Shown here: piece after piece, positions 25,969 to 36,458 of the stretch
How positions within the stretch are numbered: position 1 is the first letter of the stretch
How the letters are laid out: the number at the start of each line of letters is the position of its first letter
Origin: Rhodobacterales bacterium
GTDB taxonomy: Bacteria > Pseudomonadota > Alphaproteobacteria > Caulobacterales > Hyphomonadaceae
Reading direction: 5' to 3'
Length of the DNA: 37,659 bases
Assembly (NCBI GenBank): GCA_014763715.1
Contig: JACXUV010000027.1
Span: 1-37,659, forward strand
The notes under the pieces: generated by a model
Databases searched by the model: none
What the model was told of the DNA's origin: nothing
Seen by the model: the letters and a program-made list of their open reading frames with translations, nothing else
Made by a program: the position numbers and the translations under genes

Positions 25969-28900
25969 ATGAACAATCAGACTTTTGCCGCCGATCCGCT
26001 CGATCAGGTGCTGACCCAGGTTCAACTGGAATCCGGCAATGAAGACCTGAGTGGCCTTGAACCGGCCGATGTCGATGCGCTTGCCCGTGAATTGTGGGAA
26101 TGGGCGTCGGAATTGCCAGCGGGCGAGCAGGATGTGCGCGTGCTGGTGGAGGCCGAGGGAGCCTCAGGTCGCCTGAGCCGTAGCGTGCTGGAGGCTGCCG
26201 GGCCGGACATGCCGTTCCTTGTCGACTCCCTGCTGGGGGAGTGCGCGGATCAGGGCTTCGAGGTCCGCACGCTGTTCCACCCGGTCGTACGCATGGCGGA
26301 TGGACGCATGATTTCCGTGATCCAGATTCACCTGCCGCGCCTGACAGAGCGGGAGGCAGAGCGCCTGCTGGCAGGCGCACGCCAGACGCTGCAGGACACA
26401 GCGCAGGTCGTCACCGACTTCAAACCCATGAAGGAGCGCATGCGTGAGGAAATTCGCGGCCTCTCCCTTCTGGAAGAGCCGAGGCATGCCGACACGCACG
26501 AAGCGGTCGCCTTCCTGGAATGGCTGACCAAGAATCACTTTGTTTTCCTGGGTTGCCGCGAATACCGGTTCGAGACCGATGTCGAAGGCCGTGTTCTGCC
26601 GGAAGAGCCGATCATGATCGAAGGCAGCAATCTCGGTCTGCTGCGCGACGAAGACCTGAACGTCCTGTCGCGCGATGCCGAGCCGCTGGTGCTGACGCCA
26701 GAGATCGGGGAACTCCTGGAAGAGCCGTTCCCGCTGATCGTGGCAAAATCGACATTGATCAGCCGCGTCCATCGCCGCGTGGCTTGCGATTATATCGGCG
26801 TGAAGAAGTATGACGCGCAGGGCCGTGTGAACGGTGAGGTGCGCTTCCTGGGGCTGTTCACGGCCGAAGCCTATGATGAGACAGCGCGCTCCATTCCGTT
26901 TATCCGCCGCCGTGTTCTGAAGGTGATTGCGTCTTCCGGTGCGACCCCTGGCGGGCACACGGAAAAGGCGATTTCCAATCTGCTGGAAACCTGGCCGCGT
27001 GATGAGCTGTTCCAGACCAGTTCGAAAACGCTCAGCCCGATGATCATGGGGGCGTTGCACCTGATCGGGCGCCCGCGCACCCGTCTGTTCCTGCGCCGCG
27101 ACCAGTTTGACCGGTTCGTTTCCGCCATCGTGTATGTCCTGCGTGAAGCGTATGACACGACCCTTCGTGAACGGATCACGGAAGCCTTGCTGCAGGCCTA
27201 TAATGGCAAGCTCACCCGCTTCCAGCCTTACTTCGACACCGGTCCGTTGGCGCGCGTTCACTTCCAGATCGCGATCGACCGCAACCATCCTGAACCGGAT
27301 GTCGCTGAGCTGGAGGCCGAGATCACCCGGCTTGCCCGTACCTGGGACCAGGCGCTGCGTGACGCGATGATGCAGGCGGATTTCAACGCCATGGACGGGG
27401 AAGGGGCCCGCACCTTCATCGGCGCTTTCAATGCGGCATACCGTGAAGCTTTCTCGCCTGAGGAAGCCATGCGCGATGTGGAGATGATGGCAAGGCTTGC
27501 TGCGGATACGCCTGTCGTGGCCCGTGCCTATCGCGGCGTGGATGAAGATGCTGACAAGATCCGGGTCAAGATCTATTCCCGCAACGGGTCGATCCCGCTG
27601 TCACGCTGCGTGCCTGTGTTCGAGAAAATGGGCCTCTTCGCGGCCTTCGAGACGGGCTATCCCATCCGCCCCACAGAAAAGCCCGTGCCGGACGCGCCGG
27701 ATGTCTATTGGGTGCATGACTTGTCGATGCGCTCCGAGAATGGCGCGCCGATTGATCTGACGCTGGTTGCCCACCGTCTGGAAGAGACATTCGTTGCCGT
27801 TTGGGGCGGCATTGCGGAGAATGACGGGTTCAACCGTCTTGTCCTTGAGGCTGGGGCAACCTGGCGCGAGGCGGCATTGGTGCGCACACTGTGCGCCTAT
27901 CGCCGCCAGACGGGCATGGACCAGCCGCAGGATGTTCAGGAAGCGGCCCTGGCGCGCTATCCGGCAATGACACGGCTGCTGATTGACCTGTTCGCCAGCC
28001 GGTTCGACCCATCAAAGGATCTGTCGCTGCGCCAGCGCGAAGCGGCCGGACGGGAGATCTGCGACGCTTTCGAAGCAGGCCTGCGCGATGTCTCAGCCCT
28101 TGCGGATGACCAGGTGCTGCGACGCCTGTCGGATCTGATCCTTGGTGTGCAGCGGACGAACTTCTATCAATTGGCGGCAGATGGCCGTCCGCATAGTTTC
28201 ATCAGCCTGAAGATTGCCAGCCGCCTGCTGCGCGACCTGCCGGAGCCGAAGCCGTTCCGCGAAATCTTCATGTCCAGTCCGAAAGTGGAAGGTGTTCACC
28301 TCCGCTTCGGGCCGGTCGCGCGGGGCGGTCTGCGCTGGTCTGACCGGGCAGCGGACTACCGCACCGAAGTGCTGGGCCTTGTGAAGGCGCAACAGGTGAA
28401 GAATGCCGTGATCGTCCCGGTCGGTTCGAAAGGCGGTTTTTATCCGAAACAACTGCCGGACCGGTCGGACCGGAACGCATGGTTCGAGGGCGGACGGGAT
28501 GCCTACAAGGAATTCATCACGGCGCTGCTGGACCTGACCGACAATCTTGCCGACGGCAAGGTCGTGGCCCCGTCTGATGTAGTTGTCTGGGATGGGGAAG
28601 ACCCTTATCTCGTCGTTGCGGCGGACAAGGGCACGGCGACATTCTCCGACACTGCGAACGCCATTAGTCTCGCAAAGGGGCACTGGCTGGGCGATGCCTT
28701 CGCTTCCGGCGGCTCGGCAGGTTACGACCATAAGAAAATGGGCATCACCGCGCGTGGCGCATGGGAAGCGGTCAAGCGCCACTTCCGCGAAATGGGCCGG
28801 GACATCCAGACCGAGCCATTCACGGTGATCGGCGTTGGCGACATGAGCGGCGATGTGTTCGGAAACGGCATGCTGCTCTCGCCGGAGATCCGTCTCGTGG

Positions 28901-30696
28901 CGGCATTCAACCACATGCACGTCTTTGTCGATCCGAACCCCGGCGACTCGAAGAAGAATCTGGCAGAGCGCCAGCGCCTGTTCGACCTGCCGCAATCGAC
29001 CTGGGCAGACTATGACACCAGCCTGATCTCTAAGGGCGGCGGTGTGTTCGCGCGCTCGGCCAAATCGATTGAGCTGAGCGACGAGATCAAGGCGCTCACC
29101 GGCTTGAATGCCGAAGCGGTCACACCGGACCAGTTGATCCATGCCCTGCTGAAAGCGCAGGCAGACCTTCTGTGGTTTGGCGGTATCGGTACCTATGTGA
29201 AGGCGGACGGGGAAACCAATGCCGAAGTGGGTGACCGGGCAAATGACACCATCCGCGTTGGCGCGCACCAACTGCGTGTGAAAGTGGTTGGCGAGGGGGC
29301 GAACCTTGGTGTGACCCAGGCGGCACGGGTTGAGTTCGCACTGTCCGGCGGCCGCATCAACACGGACGCAATCGACAACTCTGCCGGTGTCGACTCCTCC
29401 GACCACGAAGTGAACATCAAGATCCTCGCGGCGGATGCCATCCGTCTCGGCAATCTGAAGGCCGCCGACCGGAACGCCTTGCTGGCTGAGATGACGGATG
29501 ATGTCGCCGCGCATGTGCTGCGGCACAATTACGACCAGACGGCGGCACTGACTCTGGCGGAGGCCACGGCGAAACAGGATCATGAGGCACTTGAGCGCCT
29601 GATGGGGCATCTGGAAGGCCGGGGTGTCCTGAACCGCGCGCTGGAAGGCTTGCCGGATGCCGGGCACATGAAGGTGCGGGAAGATCAGGGGCAGGGGCTC
29701 ACCCGTCCGGAGCTCGCCGTGCTGCTGGCCTGGTCGAAGATCACTCTGTTTGACGACCTTGTGGCGTCAGACCTGCCTGACGACCCGTATTTCGAGCGTG
29801 TGCTGAAAGATTACTTCCCGAGCCCGATCGACACTTATGACGAGGCAATGGATGCCCACCGCCTGAAGCGGGAGATTATTGCAACGGTTCTGGCCAACCG
29901 GTCACTCGATATGGGGGGGGTGATGCCTGTCTTCCGCCTGCGCGAGATGACCGACACGACGGATGCCGCTGCGCTGGTGCGCGGCCTGGAGGCGGCGCGC
30001 GTGGTGCTGGACTTTGATGGCTTCCAGCGTGAAGTCGACGCCCTCGACAATATCGTGCATGCCGATGTACAGACCGACCTGCGGCTTCTGGCAGCGCAGG
30101 CGATGAGCGGGGCAGCCGCCTGGTTCGTCACGGCCATGCCAAAGGGCACACTGACGGAGCTGATTGAGGCGACGCAGGGACCGCTCAATGAATACAAGGC
30201 TGCATTGGCCGGTATCCACACGCACTTCCCTGCTTCGCAGATCGAGCGGTCCACCCGGTCGCTGATCCGCCGCGGTGCGCCGGAGGAACTGGCACGCTGG
30301 GCTTCGGCGATGGGCCTGTTTGCGCAGGGGCTGGTGGTCGTCGATCTGGCGCGCAGCACCGGTCAGAATGTGACGGTCGCAGGGGAGTGCTTCTTCCAGA
30401 TCGGAGAGGCCTTGCGGCTGGATCGCCTGCGCGTGTCCGCCATGGACGGTCTTGCGAAAGCCGGTTTCTGGGATCGTGTCGCTGGGCGCCGCCTGATCGT
30501 GGAACTGGTTCAGACTCAGGCCGATGCCGCAAGGGACGCGCTGGCGATCGGTGGGGCTGGCCCGTGGCTTGCGCGGCACCAGGATGGACGCCGCGACTTG
30601 CTGGCGACCCTGTCGGAGCTCGGCAAGGAAAAGGCGTGGAGCTTTGCGAAATTCGCGCTGGCCGCCGACGCCGTGCGCCACTTCATGAAGCGCTAG
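25969..30696 (+). CDS. gdhB: NAD-specific glutamate dehydrogenase, large (180-kDa) type
   Basis: A 1575-residue enzyme of the L_180 class, which oxidatively deaminates glutamate to 2-oxoglutarate with NAD. The N-terminal ~700 residues hold the regulatory ACT-like and helical modules (FLVDSLLGE, FLEWLTKNHFVFLG). The catalytic core starts at about 780 with GPVARGGLRWSDR and VKNAVIVPVGSKGGF. The NAD-binding domain has GVGDMSGDVFGNGML at about 955 and FNHMHVFVDPNPGDS. The C-terminal region is helical and possibly regulatory. ATG 25969 has no strong Shine-Dalgarno. Transcription ends at the strong hairpin at 30721. The symbol follows the Pseudomonas/Caulobacter usage and is tentative. Confidence 0.96.
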   Translation: MNNQTFAADPLDQVLTQVQLESGNEDLSGLEPADVDALARELWEWASELPAGEQDVRVLVEAEGASGRLSRSVLEAAGPDMPFLVDSLLGECADQGFEVRTLFHPVVRMADGRMISVIQIHLPRLTEREAERLLAGARQTLQDTAQVVTDFKPMKERMREEIRGLSLLEEPRHADTHEAVAFLEWLTKNHFVFLGCREYRFETDVEGRVLPEEPIMIEGSNLGLLRDEDLNVLSRDAEPLVLTPEIGELLEEPFPLIVAKSTLISRVHRRVACDYIGVKKYDAQGRVNGEVRFLGLFTAEAYDETARSIPFIRRRVLKVIASSGATPGGHTEKAISNLLETWPRDELFQTSSKTLSPMIMGALHLIGRPRTRLFLRRDQFDRFVSAIVYVLREAYDTTLRERITEALLQAYNGKLTRFQPYFDTGPLARVHFQIAIDRNHPEPDVAELEAEITRLARTWDQALRDAMMQADFNAMDGEGARTFIGAFNAAYREAFSPEEAMRDVEMMARLAADTPVVARAYRGVDEDADKIRVKIYSRNGSIPLSRCVPVFEKMGLFAAFETGYPIRPTEKPVPDAPDVYWVHDLSMRSENGAPIDLTLVAHRLEETFVAVWGGIAENDGFNRLVLEAGATWREAALVRTLCAYRRQTGMDQPQDVQEAALARYPAMTRLLIDLFASRFDPSKDLSLRQREAAGREICDAFEAGLRDVSALADDQVLRRLSDLILGVQRTNFYQLAADGRPHSFISLKIASRLLRDLPEPKPFREIFMSSPKVEGVHLRFGPVARGGLRWSDRAADYRTEVLGLVKAQQVKNAVIVPVGSKGGFYPKQLPDRSDRNAWFEGGRDAYKEFITALLDLTDNLADGKVVAPSDVVVWDGEDPYLVVAADKGTATFSDTANAISLAKGHWLGDAFASGGSAGYDHKKMGITARGAWEAVKRHFREMGRDIQTEPFTVIGVGDMSGDVFGNGMLLSPEIRLVAAFNHMHVFVDPNPGDSKKNLAERQRLFDLPQSTWADYDTSLISKGGGVFARSAKSIELSDEIKALTGLNAEAVTPDQLIHALLKAQADLLWFGGIGTYVKADGETNAEVGDRANDTIRVGAHQLRVKVVGEGANLGVTQAARVEFALSGGRINTDAIDNSAGVDSSDHEVNIKILAADAIRLGNLKAADRNALLAEMTDDVAAHVLRHNYDQTAALTLAEATAKQDHEALERLMGHLEGRGVLNRALEGLPDAGHMKVREDQGQGLTRPELAVLLAWSKITLFDDLVASDLPDDPYFERVLKDYFPSPIDTYDEAMDAHRLKREIIATVLANRSLDMGGVMPVFRLREMTDTTDAAALVRGLEAARVVLDFDGFQREVDALDNIVHADVQTDLRLLAAQAMSGAAAWFVTAMPKGTLTELIEATQGPLNEYKAALAGIHTHFPASQIERSTRSLIRRGAPEELARWASAMGLFAQGLVVVDLARSTGQNVTVAGECFFQIGEALRLDRLRVSAMDGLAKAGFWDRVAGRRLIVELVQTQADAARDALAIGGAGPWLARHQDGRRDLLATLSELGKEKAWSFAKFALAADAVRHFMKR

Positions 30697-30720
30697 AAAC
30701 AGGCAGTGTCAAAAAGAAAT

Positions 30721-30757
30721 GCCCCGCACCGGAGATCACCGGTGCGGGGCTTTTTTT
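30721..30757. terminator. Strong, probably bidirectional intrinsic terminator
   Basis: GCCCCGCACCGG (30721-30732) and CCGGTGCGGGGC (30739-30750) form a perfect 12-bp stem with a 6-base loop, followed by seven T (30751-30757). The other side is A-rich (AAAAAGAAAT), giving a U-rich tail on the minus strand too. It lies between the convergent glutamate dehydrogenase and M1 aminopeptidase genes and can serve both. Confidence 0.93.
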
Positions 30758-30759
30758 CA

Positions 30760-33495
30760 TTAGTCTTCGGAGAAGAGGGCTTTCACGTCGTCGGCCGTGC
30801 TTGCCTTGAGGGCGCTGCACAGTTCGCCGCGTTCGACGCCCTGCGCGAGGGAACGCTCATAGCCGGGGATCAGGTCGGCCTGGCTTTCGAAGAAGGCCTT
30901 GGCATCCGCCACGTCCTCGGCGGTGCAGAAATTGCCCGCGACACCGGCGGTCTGAGGTTTCCGGATCGACGGGATCTTCGCAACGATGTTCGCGAAATTG
31001 TCTTTCACCATCGGCCAGATGACCGGCTGTGCCTTGGAATTGGCAAGCGCGCTACGGTAGATCGTGTAAAGCTCGTTTCCGGAGATCTCGTCGCTGAACG
31101 AAAGCTTGAACAGGTCCGTCAGGATCTCTTCGGAGCCGTTGCCGGAAATAGCTGACAGGATGGTTGCCCGTTCTGTCTGGTTCTCGGACGTGCGGACATA
31201 GGCGATGGCAGCGTCATAGAAGTCCCGTCCACTGTCCTCGATGCCCACTGCGACGGCGGTATAGAGGTCCTCTGCCGGCAGGGCCGCCGGATCAGCTTCC
31301 TGCCCGATGCCGAGATAGGCTTTGGCGCGCGAGGCAATGTCCTTGCGGTCTTCTGCGCGGTTGCCATTCTCCAGAAGCAGGTTCCAGAGCCTTGGGGCAA
31401 GCAATTGCTCGGATGTGGACAGGGCAGTGGCCGGGCGTTCGGAGATGTATTCCCCGACCGGGCCGTAATTAGCCTCGACCCAGTCGGCCAGCTTCGCCTT
31501 GCCGTCATCATCCAGCATGCTTTTCAGGGTACCGATCATGTCCATGGAGCTGTAGACCGCCGCGGCAGAGCCACCGGTTGCGGCTTCCAGACCATCCAGC
31601 ACATCAGCGGCGCTGACTTTCCCGGCGCTGAAACCGGCATTGACGGAGTCGGTCAGCATCATCTGTTCGGCCGGGCTCAGCGACGCATAGTTCGTCCGCA
31701 GGGCTGCGGCATTGTCCGCATCGGTGACGAAACGCCAGTAACCGGCGCCGCCAGCATTCGGCATCACCCAGTCCGGGCAATGGTCCAGTGCAATCGTGCT
31801 GGTCTTGTCGGTCAGCATCTGGCGCACGACATGGTCGCCGGACGCATCATGCACGCGCGCCGCGAACGGCACTTCCCATGTCTGGGCTTCGGTGTCGATG
31901 GTGGAGCCGAGCGGTGCGTAACGGCTCTGTGTAACTGTCAGTTCACCGCCGGTCTCTGCCGTGCAGCTGACCTGAACATCCAGGAAGGGGATGCCGGGCT
32001 GGGCAATGAAGGATGTGAAGGAGGAGACGACATCCGGCTGGCCGGATCCGTCGGCCAGGCTTTGCATGAAGTCTTCAGCTGTGGCCACGCCATCTTCGAA
32101 GCGGCGCATGTGCAGGCGCATACCATCCCGGAAAGCGTCTTCGCCGAGATAGGTCTCGAACATGTTCAGCACGCTACCACCCTTGCGGTAGGTGATGGAG
32201 TCGAACGCGTCGTTGATGTCGCCATTGGTCAGGATCGGGTTGCGGATCTGACGGGTCGAGGCAAGGCTGTCGGTCGGCATTGCGGTGAGGCTCGACATGA
32301 TCGGGGCGAGGTTCCACTCGCCTTCCGGGTCGATGCCGTTCATCGTCTTGGAGCTGATCCAGGTGGCGAAGGCCTCGTTCAGCCAGATATCGTTCCACCA
32401 GGCCGGGGTGACGAGGTTGCCGAACCATTGGTGGCCCAGTTCGTGGGCGTGGGTGTTGAAGATGGCACGGCGGCGCTCCAGCGAGGTGCGGTCATCGATC
32501 AGCAGGGCCGCTTCACGATAGACGATGGCGCCGGCATTCTCCATGGCGCCATAGGCGAAGTCCGCTGCGGCGATCAGGTCGAGTTTTCCATAGGGGTACG
32601 GATAGTCGAAATAGGCTTCCTGCCATTCGACCATCTCGTCGGTGACGTCGAGCGCGGTGGCCAGTTTCTCGCCCTTGCCGGCGGTTGCAAAGCCGCGCAG
32701 CGGAACCGGCTCGGCGCGTACGGCCGTTGCCGGGATGGGGTCTGCTTCCACCTTGTCATACGGGCCGACCATCAGCGCGACGAGGTAGGACTGGATTGGC
32801 CGGGTCGTCGCGAAATGGTGGCGCACCATGCCATTGTCCAGCGCTTCGGCATTGGTCTCGGCGCCATTGGCGGCCACTTCCATGCCTTCAGGCGCCGTAA
32901 CAGTCAGCGTGTAAGGTGTCTTGAAGCGCGGTTCGTCGAAGGAAGGGAACATGCGCCGGGCGTCGATCGCTTCCATCTGCGTGACGAGATAGGGGCGCTC
33001 TGCCTGCTCGACCTTGTAGAGGCCGGCCAGATTGAGATCGTAGGGTGCTTCATACTCAAGCACGAGCGTGACCTTGCCGGCCGGGACGGGCGCAGCGAAA
33101 TCGATCCGCGAAACCCCGTCGGCGGCTTCATCGCCGGTGAAGGTCGCGGCGATCTCCATGCCGTCCGGCAGAACGGCTTTCACCGAGGAGACGACCGGGC
33201 CCAGCGCGTGCAGCCAGATGCGGGCGTGAGGATTTTCCAGTTCCAGGTCGATTTCTTCATATCCGGTGAAGCTCGCCGCGTTCGGGTCCGTCACCAGGTC
33301 CAGCCGGTAGGCTGTCGGGCGGACACCGGTCGGCAGCTGGCCGGTCGGCGCTTCAGCCTGCAATACGGGTGCCTGTGTAGCTGTTGCAGCAGTTTCAACA
33401 GAAGTCGCCGCTGTTTCAGTTGGCGTGCTGCATGCGGACAGAAGAACAAAGGAGGCAACGCCCGAGAGAAGGGCGGTAGCAAATCTGGAAGTCAT
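30760..33495 (-). CDS. M1-family zinc aminopeptidase, predicted lipoprotein
   Basis: A 911-residue metalloprotease that removes N-terminal amino acids from peptides. The substrate-binding GAMEN motif is at 316-320 and the zinc site is HELGH at 351-355 with the third ligand Glu at 374 in LNEAF. A further conserved part is WWNDIWLNEAFATW. The start at 33495 gives a signal peptide ending in the lipobox L-S-A-C (Cys 22), so the enzyme should be lipid-anchored in the envelope rather than cytosolic like E. coli PepN. A Thr/Ala/Glu-rich linker follows the Cys. An upstream in-frame start at 33537 would spoil the signal peptide. The C-terminal half is the helical ERAP1-like domain. Confidence 0.92.
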   Translation of the reverse strand: MTSRFATALLSGVASFVLLSACSTPTETAATSVETAATATQAPVLQAEAPTGQLPTGVRPTAYRLDLVTDPNAASFTGYEEIDLELENPHARIWLHALGPVVSSVKAVLPDGMEIAATFTGDEAADGVSRIDFAAPVPAGKVTLVLEYEAPYDLNLAGLYKVEQAERPYLVTQMEAIDARRMFPSFDEPRFKTPYTLTVTAPEGMEVAANGAETNAEALDNGMVRHHFATTRPIQSYLVALMVGPYDKVEADPIPATAVRAEPVPLRGFATAGKGEKLATALDVTDEMVEWQEAYFDYPYPYGKLDLIAAADFAYGAMENAGAIVYREAALLIDDRTSLERRRAIFNTHAHELGHQWFGNLVTPAWWNDIWLNEAFATWISSKTMNGIDPEGEWNLAPIMSSLTAMPTDSLASTRQIRNPILTNGDINDAFDSITYRKGGSVLNMFETYLGEDAFRDGMRLHMRRFEDGVATAEDFMQSLADGSGQPDVVSSFTSFIAQPGIPFLDVQVSCTAETGGELTVTQSRYAPLGSTIDTEAQTWEVPFAARVHDASGDHVVRQMLTDKTSTIALDHCPDWVMPNAGGAGYWRFVTDADNAAALRTNYASLSPAEQMMLTDSVNAGFSAGKVSAADVLDGLEAATGGSAAAVYSSMDMIGTLKSMLDDDGKAKLADWVEANYGPVGEYISERPATALSTSEQLLAPRLWNLLLENGNRAEDRKDIASRAKAYLGIGQEADPAALPAEDLYTAVAVGIEDSGRDFYDAAIAYVRTSENQTERATILSAISGNGSEEILTDLFKLSFSDEISGNELYTIYRSALANSKAQPVIWPMVKDNFANIVAKIPSIRKPQTAGVAGNFCTAEDVADAKAFFESQADLIPGYERSLAQGVERGELCSALKASTADDVKALFSED

Positions 33496-33617
33496 GGGAG
33501 CTCTCTTTGGTGAATATTCTGGCCCTTTTTGAACCATAGCTTTGTCCGTTCGGATAGACGTTCTTTACTCCTGTGGATTAAATCTGGTCTGCAGACTCCC
33601 CGGGGGCTCGCCTGCCG

Positions 33618-34292
33618 ATGATCCGACTTTACAATTGGTGCCTTGATCCGGCCGGACGGCTGGTACGTCTCTGCCTCGCCGAGAAGGGGCTGGGCTTTGA
33701 GTCCGTGAATTCTTCACCCTGGGCGCCGCATCCGGATCTCAAGCTGCTGGGCCCTGGGGCCGTGGCGCCTGCCCTCCTGCAGGAAGGGGCAGCCGGGCGG
33801 ATCGTGGCCATCGGAACGCGCGCGATCTGCGAATATCTTGAGGAATCGGTGGAAGGCCAGCATCTCTTGCCCCTGCATCCCAGCCAGCGCGCCGAGGCGC
33901 GGCGCCTGTGGGCCTGGGTGGAGGAGGGCTTTGAGGAGGTCACCGACAAGCTGCTGACAGAGCGGGTGATGCAGTGGGTCCGCCGCGACCGCCAGCCGGA
34001 TTCCGAGAAGCTCCGCCGGGGCGCGCATACGCTGCGCGGGCGGCTCACCTTCCTGAATGCACTGGTCGAGACCCATGGCTTCATTGCCGGACGGGACATG
34101 ACCCTGGCAGACCTCGCTGCTGCAGCGCACCTGTCGGCCTGCGATTATTTCGGCGACATCGAATGGGAAGCCGTGCCGGATCTTCGCACCTGGTATGCGC
34201 GGATAAAATCCCGGCCAAGCTTTCGCCCTCTGCTTGCAGACCGGCTGGACGCCGTGCGACCTTCGCCGCACTATGCCGATCTGGATTTTTAA
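33618..34292 (+). CDS. Glutathione S-transferase-like protein
   Basis: A 224-residue GST-fold protein. The N-terminal thioredoxin-like half has NWCLDPAGRLVRLCLAEKGL and ends IVAIGTRAICEYLEE, where the glutathione gamma-glutamyl site normally lies. The C-terminal helical domain has FIAGRDMTLADLAAAAHLS, the N-capping box of GST helix 6. The substrate is unknown and it may be a non-enzymatic member. A GST gene close to queG is common in alphaproteobacteria. The next gene begins 14 bp downstream. The ATG at 33618 is used; the ribosome binding site is weak. Confidence 0.87.
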   Translation: MIRLYNWCLDPAGRLVRLCLAEKGLGFESVNSSPWAPHPDLKLLGPGAVAPALLQEGAAGRIVAIGTRAICEYLEESVEGQHLLPLHPSQRAEARRLWAWVEEGFEEVTDKLLTERVMQWVRRDRQPDSEKLRRGAHTLRGRLTFLNALVETHGFIAGRDMTLADLAAAAHLSACDYFGDIEWEAVPDLRTWYARIKSRPSFRPLLADRLDAVRPSPHYADLDF

Positions 34293-34305
34293 GGGGAGTT
34301 CCACT

Positions 34306-35334
34306 TTGCTGATTTTATTCCGCCGGTTGGCCGTCGCGGCCTGCCTGGCTTTTTCTGCGCCCGCCCTTGTGACTGCGTCTGCGCAGTCCAGTGACAAAGC
34401 ATCTGCCGAACTCGACAAGGTCGGCCAGTGGATGGAGTATATCAAACCCATCTCGAATGCCCTGTTCGATGTCATGGCGCCCATTCAGGACGCAGATGGC
34501 ATTCTGCTGGAATATGTGAATGGAACCATGGACTATGAAGAGGCGCGGGCCGGGATTGCAAACGCCAAGGAACGCGTCCTTCTGATTGGCGACGATCTTC
34601 GCAAGCAGGTCGAGGCTATCCCACCGTTCCCGGATCTGGAACTGGTGGACAATCCCCGCATCGCAGGCAGTACAGATAGCCTCCTGATCATGATCGATAC
34701 GCTTGAAGATACCACCATCAGCCAGATCGATGTCTATGCGTCGGCCCTGGAGGGGGATGAAGATGCCGTCGAGATGCTTCAGGTACTGGGCTATGATCAG
34801 GCGATTGCCAGCATCCAGATTTCCAATCAGATCATTACGGCAGATATCGAGTCGATTGCGCAACTCAGGCACCCGCAACGTGCCGTTCTGAGCGCGGCGC
34901 GTGCCAGCAATGAGACCGTGATCCATATTCTCAGGTTCGAGAAAGGTCGCCAGGTCGGTGCATCGGAAAAGGCGCAGGCCGCCGTACTTTCCGCCGCACG
35001 GGACAAGGTCCGCGAGATCCGTGGGATCGTGCAGAGCGGCAAAAGCGATCAGGAATATATGCGTGGCCGGATGAACACGGCGCGGCTGGTTTCTTCCGGG
35101 GCAGACCGGGTGCTCATGGGACGCATCGGTGCGATGATGGGCGAGTACAAGAAAGCCTGGCCGGTCGAACTGGAGATCGCCGGTCTCTGGGACGGACTTC
35201 TGGATTATTATTCCAGCATCGGCCCGGAGGAAGATACGTCCATTGTCTATGAAAATACGTTTGAACAGGTCGCCGTGCTTGAAGACCAGCGCCAGGCCCT
35301 TCTGTTCGAGCGTGTGGCCATGCTGAAACAGTAA
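34306..35334 (+). CDS. Predicted periplasmic helical protein of unknown function
   Basis: A 342-residue protein. I choose the TTG at 34306, with AGGGGAG at 34292-34298, because it opens directly into a signal peptide ([20 protein letters not shown] ending ASA). Upstream in-frame starts lie inside the GST gene. The mature part is almost all helical and acidic ([20 protein letters not shown], repeated Gln/Ala/Glu patterns), without Cys or known motif. Its stop overlaps the queG ATG (TAATG at 35332-35336), showing coupled translation. Composition is slightly more A/T-rich than its neighbours. No family is recognised; a structural or chaperone-like periplasmic role is only a guess. Confidence 0.8.
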   Translation: MLILFRRLAVAACLAFSAPALVTASAQSSDKASAELDKVGQWMEYIKPISNALFDVMAPIQDADGILLEYVNGTMDYEEARAGIANAKERVLLIGDDLRKQVEAIPPFPDLELVDNPRIAGSTDSLLIMIDTLEDTTISQIDVYASALEGDEDAVEMLQVLGYDQAIASIQISNQIITADIESIAQLRHPQRAVLSAARASNETVIHILRFEKGRQVGASEKAQAAVLSAARDKVREIRGIVQSGKSDQEYMRGRMNTARLVSSGADRVLMGRIGAMMGEYKKAWPVELEIAGLWDGLLDYYSSIGPEEDTSIVYENTFEQVAVLEDQRQALLFERVAMLKQ

Positions 35335-36458
35335 TGGCCAGCGCGTCCGACCTTGTCAGGCAGCAGGCCCGTGCGCTTGGGTTTGACGCGGTCGGCATTG
35401 CGCGGGCGGATGAGGCGTGGGCGGCGGCGGAGCGGCTGGAGGCTTTCGTCGCGGCCGGCCGGCACGGCACGATGGAGTGGATGGAGACCACGCTGGAGCG
35501 GCGGCGCACGCCCACCTCCATGTGGGCCGGTGCGAAGTCTGCTGTCACGGTCGCGCTGAATTATGGGCCGGACCATGACCCGATGGAGACGCTGAAGCAG
35601 CGCGAGGCGGGCAACATTTCCGTCTATGCGCGGGGCAGGGACTATCACGACACGCTGAAGTCCCGCCTGAAACAGCTGGCGCGGGAGTTCGTCGCGAAGA
35701 CCGGCGCGGAGGTGAAAGTCTTCGTCGATACCGCGCCGCTGATGGAAAAGCCGCTGGCGGCAAAGGCCGGGCTCGGCTGGCAGGGCAAGCATACGAACCT
35801 TGTCAGCCGGGAGCTGGGCTCCTGGTTCTTCCTCGGTGTGATGCTGACCGATGCGGAGCTGGTGCCGGATGCTCCCGAGACAGATCATTGCGGCAGCTGC
35901 CGGAACTGTCTCGATGCCTGCCCGACCGGGGCATTCCCGGCGCCATACCAGATCGATGCGCGCCGGTGCATTTCCTATCTCACCATCGAGAACAAGGGCC
36001 CGATCCCGGAAGAGTTCCGCGCCGCGATGGGCAACCGGATCTATGGCTGCGACGATTGCCTGGCTGTCTGCCCGTGGAACAAGTTCGCGCGCGCGGCCAG
36101 TGAGGCGGCGTTCCATGCGCGGGCCGAGCTGAAGCTGCCGGGACTGGACGAGCTGGCGGCGCTGGACGATGCGGCCTTCCGGGAAGTCTTCTCCGGTTCT
36201 CCCATCAAGCGGATCGGGCGGGACCGCTTTGTCCGCAATGTCTGCATCGCGATAGGGAACTCTGGTGGGAGCTCTGGCGCGGGCCGGTTCGTTCCGCTGC
36301 TGGAGGATCTTGTACAGGATGACTCAGCCCTGGTGCGCGGGGCGGCTGTCTGGGCCCTCTTGCAACTTGATCCGGAGCGGTTCTCTCTGTCGCGCGCGCA
36401 GAATGCGCCGGGGGAAACGGACCCCGATGTGCTGAGGGAATGGAACAGAGGCGGATGA
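35334..36458 (+). CDS. queG: Epoxyqueuosine reductase
   Basis: A 374-residue cobalamin- and iron-sulfur-dependent enzyme that reduces epoxyqueuosine to queuosine in the wobble position of tRNAs with GUN anticodons. The catalytic Asp is probably D132 in [11 protein letters not shown]. Two [4Fe-4S] clusters use C186, C189, C192 and C196 ([11 protein letters not shown]) with C212 and C239, C242 and C246 (CDDCLAVC). The [11 protein letters not shown] stretch is also typical. The C-terminal HEAT-like tail [17 protein letters not shown] matches the full-length form. The ATG at 35334 overlaps the previous stop; the 3' end overlaps mtgA (ATGA). Confidence 0.96.
   Translation: MASASDLVRQQARALGFDAVGIARADEAWAAAERLEAFVAAGRHGTMEWMETTLERRRTPTSMWAGAKSAVTVALNYGPDHDPMETLKQREAGNISVYARGRDYHDTLKSRLKQLAREFVAKTGAEVKVFVDTAPLMEKPLAAKAGLGWQGKHTNLVSRELGSWFFLGVMLTDAELVPDAPETDHCGSCRNCLDACPTGAFPAPYQIDARRCISYLTIENKGPIPEEFRAAMGNRIYGCDDCLAVCPWNKFARAASEAAFHARAELKLPGLDELAALDDAAFREVFSGSPIKRIGRDRFVRNVCIAIGNSGGSSGAGRFVPLLEDLVQDDSALVRGAAVWALLQLDPERFSLSRAQNAPGETDPDVLREWNRGG

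Noticed and set aside
31405-33513. A 702-codon open frame antisense to the M1 aminopeptidase
   Set aside because: Same kind of shadow; the minus-strand frame has catalytic motifs and a lipobox.
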